Virus record (IMG/VR): IMGVR_UViG_3300009474_000010
Location: 1 to 25,430 of that record
Length of the DNA: 25,430 bases
Direction: 5' to 3' (one strand)
DNA from: a virus
The notes below the pieces were generated by a model. The model was not told the DNA's origin. It saw nothing but the letters and a program-made list of their open reading frames with translations, and ran no database searches. Of the stretch, positions 16,525-23,811 are shown piece after piece (the stretch's first letter is position 1; each line of letters opens with the position of its first letter). The translations under genes were made by a program, and so were the position numbers.

Positions 16525-16560
16525 AAGAGCCCTCATCGCGTTCCCGCGATGAGGGCTCTT
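16525..16560 (-). terminator. strong intrinsic terminator after capsid genes
   Basis: A perfect 16-bp stem (16525-16540 with 16545-16560) and a four-base loop lie in the 147-base gap between the decoration gene end (16613) and the next leftward start (16465). On the minus strand the stem ends GGGCTCTT followed by T, giving a short T-run. It would cap the highly expressed capsid transcript. Confidence 0.85.
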
Positions 16561-16612
16561 CACCCGGCTTCCCCTGCACGGCTGTACGGGCGGGGGAATG
16601 GTCAGCCGAGAA

Positions 16613-17131
16613 TCAGGCTCCGGCCTCAAACCTCACGACCGGCGAAGGCGTGATGAAAGCGAGGGCGGTGTCCGTCTGCCCGGCGAGCGTGCCGCCGAGG
16701 TAGTAGCCGACATAGACGCCGTCGTCTACGGCTGCACCAGCGACGACATCGAAGTCGCCAGTGGTGGTGGCCGGTGCCGACACGAGGTCGTAGGCAGCGG
16801 GGTCGTCGGATGCGTCGTGAAGCACGAGGCAGATGCCTTGCGTGCAGACACGGACCTGCTGGCCAGCCGTAGCTGCCTCCAGGGCTGCGCCCACGAATCG
16901 CCACGAATCTCCACCAGTCACAGCGGCTGTCATGGGGGTGACAGTCGCTGGAGCGGTTTCGGTCGGAGCGACCAGCATGAGTGCCTGGCCCTTGAGGATC
17001 GTGCCAGCAGCCTGCCACGATTCGACGGACTGGTTGCCGTAGATGATCTCGTTGCCAGCGTCATCGACACCTTCACGGAAATCACTGACGGTGCGGTGAG
17101 CACCGTTCGGGTTTGCGAGGATGTTGCTCAT
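16613..17131 (-). CDS. putative capsid decoration/stabilisation protein
   Basis: A 172-residue protein, Ala/Thr/Val/Gly-rich and beta-predicted, directly downstream of the major capsid gene with a 21-base gap. It contains AAGTILKGQALMLVAP, a pattern of lambda gpD/DUF2190-like head decoration proteins, and later GICLVLHDASDD and GVYVGYYLGG. AGAAGGGA precedes the ATG. A strong terminator follows, implying high expression together with capsid. The family call is from position and composition and is less certain than the capsid call. Confidence 0.65.
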   Translation of the reverse strand: MSNILANPNGAHRTVSDFREGVDDAGNEIIYGNQSVESWQAAGTILKGQALMLVAPTETAPATVTPMTAAVTGGDSWRFVGAALEAATAGQQVRVCTQGICLVLHDASDDPAAYDLVSAPATTTGDFDVVAGAAVDDGVYVGYYLGGTLAGQTDTALAFITPSPVVRFEAGA

Positions 17132-17152
17132 CGTGATGTTCCCTTCTGCCGA

Positions 17153-18157
17153 TCAGGCGTTGAAGTTGAAGATGCCACCCTGGGCATCGGGGTTGGAGCA
17201 GACCAAGTTGCCCGCCCAGAGCAACGATGCAACCATCGCGTCCTGGTTATGGGGCTCTTGGAACGGCTTGAGGTAGAAGTCTGCACGTGGCGAGACGATC
17301 CAGTGAAGGAAGTTCTCGTTCAGCATGTAGACCCGGCTGTTGTTGGCGTCCACGACACCCTGCGTCACGTGCGAGTCAGCGACCCACGGAACGTTGTTGA
17401 ACAGCAGGTTCGTGAACCCGGCGCTGTACAGGAGGTTGTCATGACCTTCGGGATTGCGGATGAAACGGTCTCCCGTTGCGCCCGATGCACCGAGTGCCCA
17501 GTAGCGGTTCCACTGGTCCTGGCCCGAAACGATCAGCGTGGGGGACTGACCGCCGCGCTGCGCTGCCGTGAACGCTGTCATGAGGGTGGCCTCGTCCATC
17601 GTGTCGGTGCTGGTAACACCAGTGACGCTGGAATCCCACCACGTGTACGAGGTGCGATCGAGTCCTCCGTAGGACTGGTTGCCGATGGTGGAGCCGGTAC
17701 CGATCAGACCGCCGAGGCCGTCGAGATCCTTGGTAGCGGTGATGGTGCCGATGCCGTCTCCGAAGAGGCCGGTCGCCAGGTTCTCCGCCATCTCCATGTA
17801 CGCCTGCTGCGACTGGAGGGTGAGGAAGTTGGCGATCGCCAACGGGGAGTCAGCCTTCAACATGGTCAGTCCATCGACCGACCACGTGACCTGATGCTGC
17901 TTCCAGTTGAAGACGGCGTTGCGGATGGTGTCGTGCGGCGTCGTGTCGAACACGTCGTAGCCCGAGTAAGCACCACCAGTGGTGAAGCGCTTGTACATCA
18001 AGGGAACTTCAATCTGAGTTCCCCCCTGCACCATGCGCTTGTTGCCCTTCATGAGTCGATACAGGAGAACGTTGCTCCCGTAAATCTGATCCGTGATCTG
18101 GGGCATGATGAAATGCCGAGCGATCGACGTGATCGTGTTTGCTCCGATGGCGGTCAT
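17153..18157 (-). CDS. major capsid protein (HK97-fold type)
   Basis: A 334-residue protein following the scaffold gene. It starts MTAIGANTITSIARHFIMPQITDQIYGSNVL, continues with GGTQIEVPLMYKRFTTGGAYSGYD (an E-loop-like segment), then an AENLATGLFGDG spine-helix end, and later VDANNSRVYMLNENFLHWIVSPRADFYLKPF, the typical P-domain/A-domain strands of phage coat proteins. AGAAAGG lies well placed upstream of the ATG. Length, scaffold neighbour, decoration neighbour and a terminator two genes downstream all fit. It forms the icosahedral shell. Confidence 0.85.
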   Translation of the reverse strand: MTAIGANTITSIARHFIMPQITDQIYGSNVLLYRLMKGNKRMVQGGTQIEVPLMYKRFTTGGAYSGYDVFDTTPHDTIRNAVFNWKQHQVTWSVDGLTMLKADSPLAIANFLTLQSQQAYMEMAENLATGLFGDGIGTITATKDLDGLGGLIGTGSTIGNQSYGGLDRTSYTWWDSSVTGVTSTDTMDEATLMTAFTAAQRGGQSPTLIVSGQDQWNRYWALGASGATGDRFIRNPEGHDNLLYSAGFTNLLFNNVPWVADSHVTQGVVDANNSRVYMLNENFLHWIVSPRADFYLKPFQEPHNQDAMVASLLWAGNLVCSNPDAQGGIFNFNA

Positions 18158-18202
18158 CGAATCTTCCTTTCTGCCGTGCCTGGCATTTCAGTGGGTTGGG
18201 AG

Positions 18203-19393
18203 TCAGGACTGTTCGCTCATCTGGGAGAGCGCTCTCGCGATCGCCTCAGATGTGGCGTTCAAGTCCATCTTGTTGCCAGGACCGATGCTTGGGGCACCGT
18301 TCCCGCTCGCTGGTACGGCAGCAGATGGTGTCGAGGCAAGTGTTCCTGCCTTGGCCTTTTTTGCGTTTGTGGCTTGGTTGCGGTCTGCGTCTTTCGCCAC
18401 GCGGGCATTGTAGGCGATGTCGTCGCGGATCTGGCGGAGTGTCGGATCTTGCGACATGGCGATCTCGTATGCGCGATCAACTACTTCAGAAAACGCGGGC
18501 TGGCGGATGACTTGGCCAGTTGGCGAGAACTGCGTCATGTTGCTTTGCAGGGTGGGAATCACCCGTAGTTCGGCAGTCACTTGCTCCAACCGCGCAATTT
18601 GTTCGTCAGACAGGTTGTACTTGCTTCTGTAGCTTTCGTTGATCGTGGCAAGTTCCTGCATCATCACGGTGCGCTGTTCCTCTTGGTGACGGAACGCGGC
18701 CTGAAGTTCTGCTGGTGAAGGCTGTCCGGAATTGTCGGGCTGCCCACCCTGTTGATGCTGGGGGACACGTGCTTCCAACGAGCGGATGTATTCGGCGGTG
18801 TCGTCATCGAGATCATCGAGATCCGGCGCACCGGAAGTCTTCAAGGGCTGCGGGCTGGCTGCTTGTGCCTTGAGATCCGCATACTCCTGAGCAGAGATAG
18901 CAACGTGCGTGCCCTGCTCGATGCCAGCCCATTGCTGCTTGGTTTCGTCAGGCAGGGTCTCCAGCCAGGTGTTGACGCGAAGCAAGTATTCGGCCTGCTG
19001 AGGGTTCAATGAGAACTTCTGGCCGTCCACTTCCAGATCAAGATGAGCACCCGCATCATCCACCGGAGCATCCTCGGCAGGGGGTTCGATGGTGGGATCC
19101 TCGGCAGGGGGTTCGATGGTGAGATCGGCGGCGTCATCGCTGGCGTCCTCTGCGCCGACCTCGCCGTCATCGGCTTTCAACTCAAGAGGGCGCTCTTGCT
19201 CGTCAGGTTTCGGAATCTCTACGCCGCGAGCTTTCATCGCCTCTACGGTCGCTTGATAGATGGGGTCGTTCTCGTCCACCCCAAGGTCGTCCTCGCCGTA
19301 CATGAAGCCGGGGGTCGCGTCGTTGTTCACGTTGGTCGGCAAACCGAAGACTTCGGTGTCGATCGTGAATGAAGTGTCGTTGTTGTTGCTCAT
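18203..19393 (-). CDS. capsid scaffold protein
   Basis: A 396-residue, strongly acidic, mostly helical protein directly upstream of the capsid gene. Residues about 60-115 are Asp/Glu/Pro/Ala-rich and hold a nine-residue repeat TIEPPAEDP encoded by a 27-bp DNA duplication. The middle is Gln/Glu-rich (EYADLKAQAAS, EYIRSLEARVPQHQQGG). The C-terminus has Lys-rich and Ser/Ala-rich parts ending ATSEAIARALSQMSEQS, an amphipathic helix of the kind scaffolds use to bind coat. No protease motif is seen. It would be lost from mature capsids. Only a weak ribosome site precedes the ATG. Confidence 0.8.
   Translation of the reverse strand: MSNNNDTSFTIDTEVFGLPTNVNNDATPGFMYGEDDLGVDENDPIYQATVEAMKARGVEIPKPDEQERPLELKADDGEVGAEDASDDAADLTIEPPAEDPTIEPPAEDAPVDDAGAHLDLEVDGQKFSLNPQQAEYLLRVNTWLETLPDETKQQWAGIEQGTHVAISAQEYADLKAQAASPQPLKTSGAPDLDDLDDDTAEYIRSLEARVPQHQQGGQPDNSGQPSPAELQAAFRHQEEQRTVMMQELATINESYRSKYNLSDEQIARLEQVTAELRVIPTLQSNMTQFSPTGQVIRQPAFSEVVDRAYEIAMSQDPTLRQIRDDIAYNARVAKDADRNQATNAKKAKAGTLASTPSAAVPASGNGAPSIGPGNKMDLNATSEAIARALSQMSEQS
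19071..19124. repeat. 27-bp tandem duplication in scaffold gene
   Basis: Units 19071-19097 and 19098-19124 are near-identical and begin TCCTCGGCAGGGGG. They encode two copies of a nine-residue acidic-proline unit in the scaffold protein. Confidence 0.88.
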
Positions 19394-19432
19394 GATGAAT
19401 CCGTTCGTGCAGGGGAAAGCGGGTCGTCTGGA

Positions 19433-19765
19433 TTACGCTGGAAGGCCACCGGGGCCTCCAGCACCAAGAAGGCGCTGGAGTTCGTCGGGGTTGGGCATCT
19501 GCGGGCCAGCGGACATGCCGCCACCCATCGCTGCGCCCGCGGGCATTGGAGGTCCGCCCATTCCAGGTGGTGGTCCTTGCGGCTGTGCGAGCGGGCCTCC
19601 TTGCTGCTGCATGGCCTGGACTGGTTCTTTGATCTTGTTGAGAACCATGCTTTCCAACTCCACGAGCCAAGGCAGGTCAGAGTCCGCGAGGGTCTTCATT
19701 TGTGCAACGTCGGTCAAGAGGCGCTGAAGCGCTTCTTGCATCGTGTTGGTTCCTCTTACGGCCAT
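19433..19765 (-). CDS. small Pro/Gly/Met-rich head-module protein
   Basis: A 110-residue protein. Residues 1-52 are helical (MQEALQRLLTDVAQMKTLADSDL, LVELESMVLNKIKEPVQ). The rest is a low-complexity QGG/PPG/MGG region ending PDELQRLLGAGGPGGLPA. Position just before the scaffold suggests an assembly role. The first ATG is 19765; an internal ATG at 19741 (MQEALQRL) has GAGGAA at good spacing and may be the real start, giving 102 residues. The function is unknown. Confidence 0.7.
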   Translation of the reverse strand: MAVRGTNTMQEALQRLLTDVAQMKTLADSDLPWLVELESMVLNKIKEPVQAMQQQGGPLAQPQGPPPGMGGPPMPAGAAMGGGMSAGPQMPNPDELQRLLGAGGPGGLPA

Positions 19766-19805
19766 TGGTTACCTACCTCGGCTAGTGAGTTGGATGGGTT
19801 GGCAA

Positions 19806-19946
19806 TCAGCGGAACGTCTGCTCGCTGGGCTCCGCTGCACGGCCGCGCTCTTTGGCCATCGGCTCGCTGCCGAACTTGCCCGAGTAGGTGTGACCGACCT
19901 TCTTGATCGGAGCGGAACCAGTCTTGCTCTTGATGTTCTTGTCCAT
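19806..19946 (-). CDS. 46-residue basic small protein
   Basis: Reading leftward from ATG 19946 to TGA 19806-19808, the product is MDKNIKSKTG SAPIKKVGH ... PSEQTFR, rich in Lys, Gly and Ser. AGAAAGG lies upstream, the same ribosome-site type used by the capsid gene. A candidate promoter motif (19987-20000) lies about 40 bases before it. It is probably a real small late gene; no family is recognised. The charge would suit binding DNA or acidic virion proteins. Confidence 0.7.
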   Translation of the reverse strand: MDKNIKSKTGSAPIKKVGHTYSGKFGSEPMAKERGRAAEPSEQTFR

Positions 19947-19986
19947 GATGGGTGCCTTTCTGGCGTAGGTGCTGGTGGTCAACCGC

Positions 19987-20000
19987 GAGTGTAGTACGCG
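19987..20000 (-). promoter_or_regulatory. candidate late promoter motif, copy 2
   Basis: The minus strand reads CGCGTACTACACTC, an exact match to 16510-16523, in the 56-base gap between two small genes and about 40 bases before the ATG at 19946. It contains TACACT as a possible -10. It would start transcription of the 46-residue gene, the 110-residue gene, scaffold and capsid. Confidence 0.5.
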
Positions 20001-20002
20001 GG

Positions 20003-20179
20003 CTACTTGTTGAACGGTTCACACTCTCCAGAACCAGCGTTGAAGATCATCTGGTTGTCGATCGAACCGTGGATGTAAAAATCGTTCGATGCAGCGTTGC
20101 GACCGCGAGGGTCTGCGGGCTTGAGGTCAGGACGGCTGGAGTTGGGGAAGAACCCCTCGGTGGAAAGATCGTCGCTCAT
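20003..20179 (-). CDS. 58-residue small protein
   Basis: Reading leftward from ATG 20179 to TAG 20003-20005, the product begins MSDDLSTEGFFPNSSRPD, continues PADPRGRNAASNDFYIHG and ends GSGECEPFNK. A good GAAAGGA lies seven bases before the ATG. It is polar, with one Cys and no membrane segment. It belongs to the run of small genes between the fibre-like gene and the scaffold. No family is recognised; the ribosome site and tight packing argue it is real. Confidence 0.72.
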   Translation of the reverse strand: MSDDLSTEGFFPNSSRPDLKPADPRGRNAASNDFYIHGSIDNQMIFNAGSGECEPFNK

Positions 20180-20236
20180 GGTGATTCCTTTCGTGTCAAG
20201 TACGAATTGTTGATGGTGAAGCGCAGCGTGGTCATG

Positions 20237-20509
20237 CTACGCCTCGTCGCCGGTGTCGCCGGTGTCGCCGGTGTCGTCCGCCCAAGCCGCCGACCAGTCA
20301 GCATCGACAGCCTGACGGGCCTCATTCTCGGCTTCACGTCGTGCAGCGTCGAGCACGCTGCGAACCTCGGCTCGTAGCGCCTGCTTGCATGTCCGCTCAG
20401 CCCACGCTTTGATCTGTGCGGGCTGGGCGTCCGGGGCGACGATCGCTGCCGCCTCCACGATCTTTGCCTGCTGTGCGTCGGTGATTTCGATAGTGAGTGT
20501 GATTGCCAT
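20237..20509 (-). CDS. 90-residue helical protein with repeat-coded acidic tail
   Basis: From ATG 20509 the protein begins MAITLTIEITDAQQAKIVEAAA, followed by a helical Ala/Glu/Arg-rich body (IKAWAERTCKQALRAEVRSVLDAARREAE) and a DDTGDTGDTGDEA tail coded by three 9-bp repeats (GCCGGTGTC, 20249-20275). GAAAGG precedes the ATG. A longer upstream frame to 20593 is rejected because it overlaps the preceding gene and lacks a ribosome site. The function is unknown; the form resembles small virion-module proteins of actinophages. Confidence 0.75.
   Translation of the reverse strand: MAITLTIEITDAQQAKIVEAAAIVAPDAQPAQIKAWAERTCKQALRAEVRSVLDAARREAENEARQAVDADWSAAWADDTGDTGDTGDEA
20249..20275. repeat. 9-bp tandem repeat, three exact copies
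   Basis: GCCGGTGTC is repeated three times in a row and encodes the DTG units of the acidic tail of the 90-residue protein. Confidence 0.9.
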
Positions 20510-20523
20510 GTGTGCCTTTCGGG

Positions 20524-21468
20524 TTACCAGGATGCGGGGGCGGACACTTGCGTGCCGGGCAGCGAGGTGGGCCAGGTGTCGGTGGTCACCCAACTGATGC
20601 TGAAGTAGACCGTGGATACCGTGCTCGTAAGAATTGCTTGAGCTGGACCAGCCGTATTAAGGCGGATGAACGGACCGGCGGCCCCGGTCGTCGACGGGTT
20701 GCGTGTCGGCATGTCAAGCAGTTGTGAGGAGCGATAGCCGGACGGCAACGTGTAAAACGTGTCCGATGTTTTGGCGTCGTCGGCCGTGATCGGCCAAACT
20801 CCACGAAGCGTGCAATGGGCACCGCTGCGATGCAGTTCGATCAAGGTGAATGCCCAGCCGTTCACCTGTAGTGCTGTGATGTCCCGCCAGCCGGTGTCGC
20901 TGCCCGCATACCCTGGCAGACCGAGATCGCCGGTCACCGCCGACGGGGTACGCACCAGCCGGGCCGCATGAGTCGACGCCGACGGCGACGGCACGGTGAC
21001 GGATGCGGCACCGGTCATCCGTACTTCCGATGTCGTGCCCGACCTGACTAGCGTCAGAGGGATTGACTGGTATGCGCCGGTCGATAGATCACTCTGCGCC
21101 ACCGCCAAGTGGCCGGTGGTGGCCTGGCGCTCAATCGTCCACACGCCGCTACCGTCTACCGTCCATCTGATACGTGACGGTAGACCTACCACCGTTTCGA
21201 GGTTGAGCGTGTTGTAGCTGCTCGCCATGGTGACGTTGCCGGTACTCGTCAGCCCTGCAAGTCGTGCGCCTGCCTGGTCATAGGCGATCGCCTCGCCATC
21301 AGCGTCAGCGTCCGGCACCACCACGTTGCCGGTGAACGTCGGGTTGGCGAATAGCGCGGCCTTCGTGGCTTTCTTCGTTTCGCCCGCGGAAGTGTCAACA
21401 AGGGCCAATAGGTCGTCGTCATCAACGGCGGACAATGCAGCAAGTTCAGAAATCTTTTGATCTGGCAT
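20524..21468 (-). CDS. fibre-like protein with virion-anchor N-terminus
   Basis: A 314-residue protein starting MPDQKISELAALSAVDDDDLLALVDTSAGETKKATKAALFA, an anchor pattern seen at the start of many phage tail fibres and spikes (KISELPAAS...D...V....TKK). The middle (about 45-170) is Thr/Ser/Gly-rich beta. The C-terminal part, with GWRDITALQVNGWAFTLIELHR, LRGVWPI, YTLPSGYRSSQLLDMPT and a late IRLNTAGPAQAILTS, resembles fibre-tip beta-sandwich domains that bind receptors. It lies between portal and scaffold, away from the other fibre gene at 11372. A head fibre or decoration role is an alternative. Only a weak ribosome site is seen. Confidence 0.75.
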   Translation of the reverse strand: MPDQKISELAALSAVDDDDLLALVDTSAGETKKATKAALFANPTFTGNVVVPDADADGEAIAYDQAGARLAGLTSTGNVTMASSYNTLNLETVVGLPSRIRWTVDGSGVWTIERQATTGHLAVAQSDLSTGAYQSIPLTLVRSGTTSEVRMTGAASVTVPSPSASTHAARLVRTPSAVTGDLGLPGYAGSDTGWRDITALQVNGWAFTLIELHRSGAHCTLRGVWPITADDAKTSDTFYTLPSGYRSSQLLDMPTRNPSTTGAAGPFIRLNTAGPAQAILTSTVSTVYFSISWVTTDTWPTSLPGTQVSAPASW

Positions 21469-21496
21469 GATTGGCTATCTCAGCTTTCTGTTGGAC

Positions 21497-21628
21497 TTAT
21501 TCAAGCAAGATCTTGTCACCCGATTCCAACAGCAAGTGGCCACCGGATTCGGTCAACAATGCAGAGGCGGTCAAGAGTGAGTCGGTGTTGCCAAAGAGCA
21601 CCAGCGCTCGGTGAAACCAAGTCAGCAC
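21497..21628 (-). CDS. 43-residue small protein with LLLESGDKILLE end
   Basis: Reading leftward from GTG 21628 to TAA 21497-21499: a short hydrophobic N-terminus (LTWFHRALVLFGNTD) and a repeated motif, LLTESGGHLLLESGDKILLE. LLLESGDKLLLE-type ends occur in many small phage proteins. GAGGAA lies at good spacing and overlaps the end of the upstream 89-residue gene, so the genes are coupled. It fills most of the gap between 21468 and 21633. Confidence 0.7.
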   Translation of the reverse strand: MLTWFHRALVLFGNTDSLLTASALLTESGGHLLLESGDKILLE

Positions 21629-21632
21629 AATA

Positions 21633-21902
21633 TCAGTTCCTCAGTACCATGACATTGATCGTCGGTGTCCCAGATCCAGCAACCGCCCAAAGATCGTCAC
21701 CAGGACCAAGCAGAATGGTGAGTGTGCCAGATCCGATTGGGTACCCGTCTGTCGCATCTACGTTGGCCCCGCCAATGTAGATGTCGTCTGCGGAGCCCCC
21801 CGTGAGAACAACCGTCTTCGGTAGGCCACCCGTCGCGCCTTGCGATGCCACGAGCAGTTCAGCAACAGTGCTGAGTGTTTCGATGTTGGTAAAGATTGCC
21901 AT
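21633..21902 (-). CDS. small beta-rich virion-module protein
   Basis: An 89-residue protein: a short start MAIFTNIETLSTVAELLVASQG, then beta strands KTVVLTGGSADDIYIGGANVDATDG, GSGTLTILLGPGDDLWAVAGSG and a final TINVMVLRN. The pattern of I.IGG..V.A..G.PI..G....L.PGD.L.AV is that of a small conserved phage structural protein common near portal and capsid genes. AAGGAG precedes the ATG at good spacing. It is probably a virion decoration or connector component; the precise role is not known. Confidence 0.75.
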   Translation of the reverse strand: MAIFTNIETLSTVAELLVASQGATGGLPKTVVLTGGSADDIYIGGANVDATDGYPIGSGTLTILLGPGDDLWAVAGSGTPTINVMVLRN

Positions 21903-21917
21903 GATGGTTGCTCCTTG

Positions 21918-23762
21918 TTATTGACTGCGTGTCGCTTGACGCTTGCCTGGGGCTTGGCCAAGTTCTCCGGCCATCGCTTTCATCTCCTGCACGCGAGAGG
22001 CTACCTCGCGCCAGTTCGGCCACTTCTCAGCTTTGAGAACTTCGATTTCGTCAATCGCCCCCATCGCGAACAGACGCTCGGCCTGCGACTGCCGGGCACC
22101 GCGACTCGTCGGATGTTCGGAACCGGCGTCGGCCATGATCTGGAAACGCATCGGCGTGCCGTCTTCTTCAGAATTGTCCGTGGGAGCAAGCGTGTAGAAC
22201 TGTCGGGCACGAAGAGCAAGACGCGACTTGGTGCCATCAACGCCCACGGTCGCGACCATGCGTGGCTCGGTGTAGAACTCAGCGATCAACGCTGCTTGCT
22301 TGGAAGTGACACCACGCAGACACCTCTCCAGATTGCGAAGGGTTGCGCGCACACGCACGAACGCAGAGTCCTGCACGCTGGATAGCACGTCTGTCGAGTT
22401 GCGCCCCGATGGGGAGAAGCCTCGGACAATAGCGGAGAGGCCAGAAATGGTTTCGATCTTGGACTCGTAATACTGGATGAGGTTGATCTGGTCGGGGTGA
22501 AGAGACGGAGGCTCCAGCCAACCGACCTCATCGCGACTCGCTCCCTTGATCCGCTGTCCAGGTCGGTTCGTCTTGGTGGTCGAGTTGGCACGACGACCCT
22601 CGTAGAAGATGGGGTTGCCAACGAGCATGATGTTCTGCTCGATGTTGGCCAGCATCCGATTGATGGACTCCTGCGGCGAGGTGAGGAACTGCACGAGCCC
22701 CGGCCCGTACCACTCGCCAGTCTCAAACAACACCATGCGATCGTAAGGGTGCGTCGTAAACGCGTAGATGTCATCGGCATACTCGTTCATGAGTACGGTG
22801 TTGCCGCACGTGACCACACACTTCCAACGGTCAATGACGCGTGCAGTGCCTTCTTGGATCGAATCATCCTCAGCGTGCGTGATGGTTTCGTGGGTACGAA
22901 TCCACGTCTCCAGCACCACAACGGTGGGATCTTCGTTGATCGAAACCTTGTTGCCCCGCTCAGACGGCGCGAAGCGAGAGTTCGTAGAAGGTGAGATTGC
23001 AGCCAGGTTGACGCGTGGCTCGGTAGCGGAAGTCTTGCTCTCCAGCGCGTGCGGCGACTCGTCAATGTCCTCGGTGTGCCCAGCCATGACCCGATCAACC
23101 GCTCCGGGGAATGCCCGGTCAAGATCGTCCAACGTCATGATCTTTGCTTCCGTGATGTAGCCAAGATCCTTCGGAGACTTGGCAAGAGGATCGGGGTAGA
23201 TCGTGAACGGGTCAACGCGACGGAAAGCCGCATCGCCATAACCGTCAGCGAGCCATGGCTCCCACGTCGTCTTCATGTAACCGATCTGGTAGGTGCAGAC
23301 ATCCCACAACATCCGCTCGATCTCGGCGTCCAAGTCGTTGCCCTGGAACGTTGCCTTCAGGGCAGCGTTCATGTGCTCGGCTACCTTGTCGTAGTAATCA
23401 GCATCGGGGCTAAAGGGAGGGATGACTGGAGTGGTCTCCGTGATCGGACGTTGATCCGTCATCCACGCAACCATCGACGCAACGATCGGCCAGATGTTGG
23501 AAATCTCAGGGGCAGGCATCCACGGTTCCGCACGAGGCGACCACGTGCGATTGTTCAAGACGCGATAGTTCTTCTTCCACTGGCCCACAAGAGGACGACG
23601 AGCATCACGAGCACGGTAGAAGAGTTCCCGCATCGTCTGCGCGATCTGCGCTTCCTTGATCTCATCGGACTCAGGAACCGGCTCGGTGATACCACGAACC
23701 GACCCCGACGCAAGGGCATCGCCCATTGCCTGCATTGAAGCCTGGTCACCAATGTCACTCAT
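21918..23762 (-). CDS. portal protein
   Basis: A 614-residue protein. After a polar N-terminus, residues about 45-100 carry RPLVGQWKKNYRVLNNRTWS..EPWMPAPEISNIWPIVASMVAWM, typical of podophage portals. Next come DADYYDKVAEHMNAALKATF, WDVCTYQIGYMKTTWEPW and FRRVDPFTIYPDP (wing strands), and the helical FETGEWYGPGLVQFLTSPQESINRMLANIEQN leading to the stem/crown. The C-terminus is helical (EIEVLKAEKWPNWREVASRVQEMKAM). The order terminase, zinc ribbon protein, portal supports the call. It forms the dodecameric DNA entry ring. A hairpin in the gap just upstream (23778-23800) may affect expression. Confidence 0.88.
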   Translation of the reverse strand: MSDIGDQASMQAMGDALASGSVRGITEPVPESDEIKEAQIAQTMRELFYRARDARRPLVGQWKKNYRVLNNRTWSPRAEPWMPAPEISNIWPIVASMVAWMTDQRPITETTPVIPPFSPDADYYDKVAEHMNAALKATFQGNDLDAEIERMLWDVCTYQIGYMKTTWEPWLADGYGDAAFRRVDPFTIYPDPLAKSPKDLGYITEAKIMTLDDLDRAFPGAVDRVMAGHTEDIDESPHALESKTSATEPRVNLAAISPSTNSRFAPSERGNKVSINEDPTVVVLETWIRTHETITHAEDDSIQEGTARVIDRWKCVVTCGNTVLMNEYADDIYAFTTHPYDRMVLFETGEWYGPGLVQFLTSPQESINRMLANIEQNIMLVGNPIFYEGRRANSTTKTNRPGQRIKGASRDEVGWLEPPSLHPDQINLIQYYESKIETISGLSAIVRGFSPSGRNSTDVLSSVQDSAFVRVRATLRNLERCLRGVTSKQAALIAEFYTEPRMVATVGVDGTKSRLALRARQFYTLAPTDNSEEDGTPMRFQIMADAGSEHPTSRGARQSQAERLFAMGAIDEIEVLKAEKWPNWREVASRVQEMKAMAGELGQAPGKRQATRSQ

Positions 23763-23777
23763 GCGGGGAAGACTATC

Positions 23778-23800
23778 ACCAGGGGGCTTCGCCCCCCGGT
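23778..23800 (-). terminator. hairpin between zinc ribbon and portal genes
   Basis: A six-bp GGGGGC/GCCCCC stem with a three-base loop, extended by three more pairs after one mismatch, lies in the 49-base gap before the portal start. No T-run follows, so it may be a weak terminator, an mRNA-processing or stability element, or a translation control. Confidence 0.4.
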
Positions 23801-23811
23801 ACCCCCGAGTA

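Noticed and set aside
16598-18568. A 656-codon open frame on the plus strand opposite capsid and decoration genes
   Set aside because: It lies wholly antisense to well-supported virion genes, its composition (Arg/Val/His/Cys) is that of a GC-rich shadow, and it crosses a terminator.
19756-20022. An 88-codon minus-strand frame
   Set aside because: Overlaps two small frames (19806-19946, 20003-20179) that have good ribosome sites, and its His/Gln/Arg composition is shadow-like.
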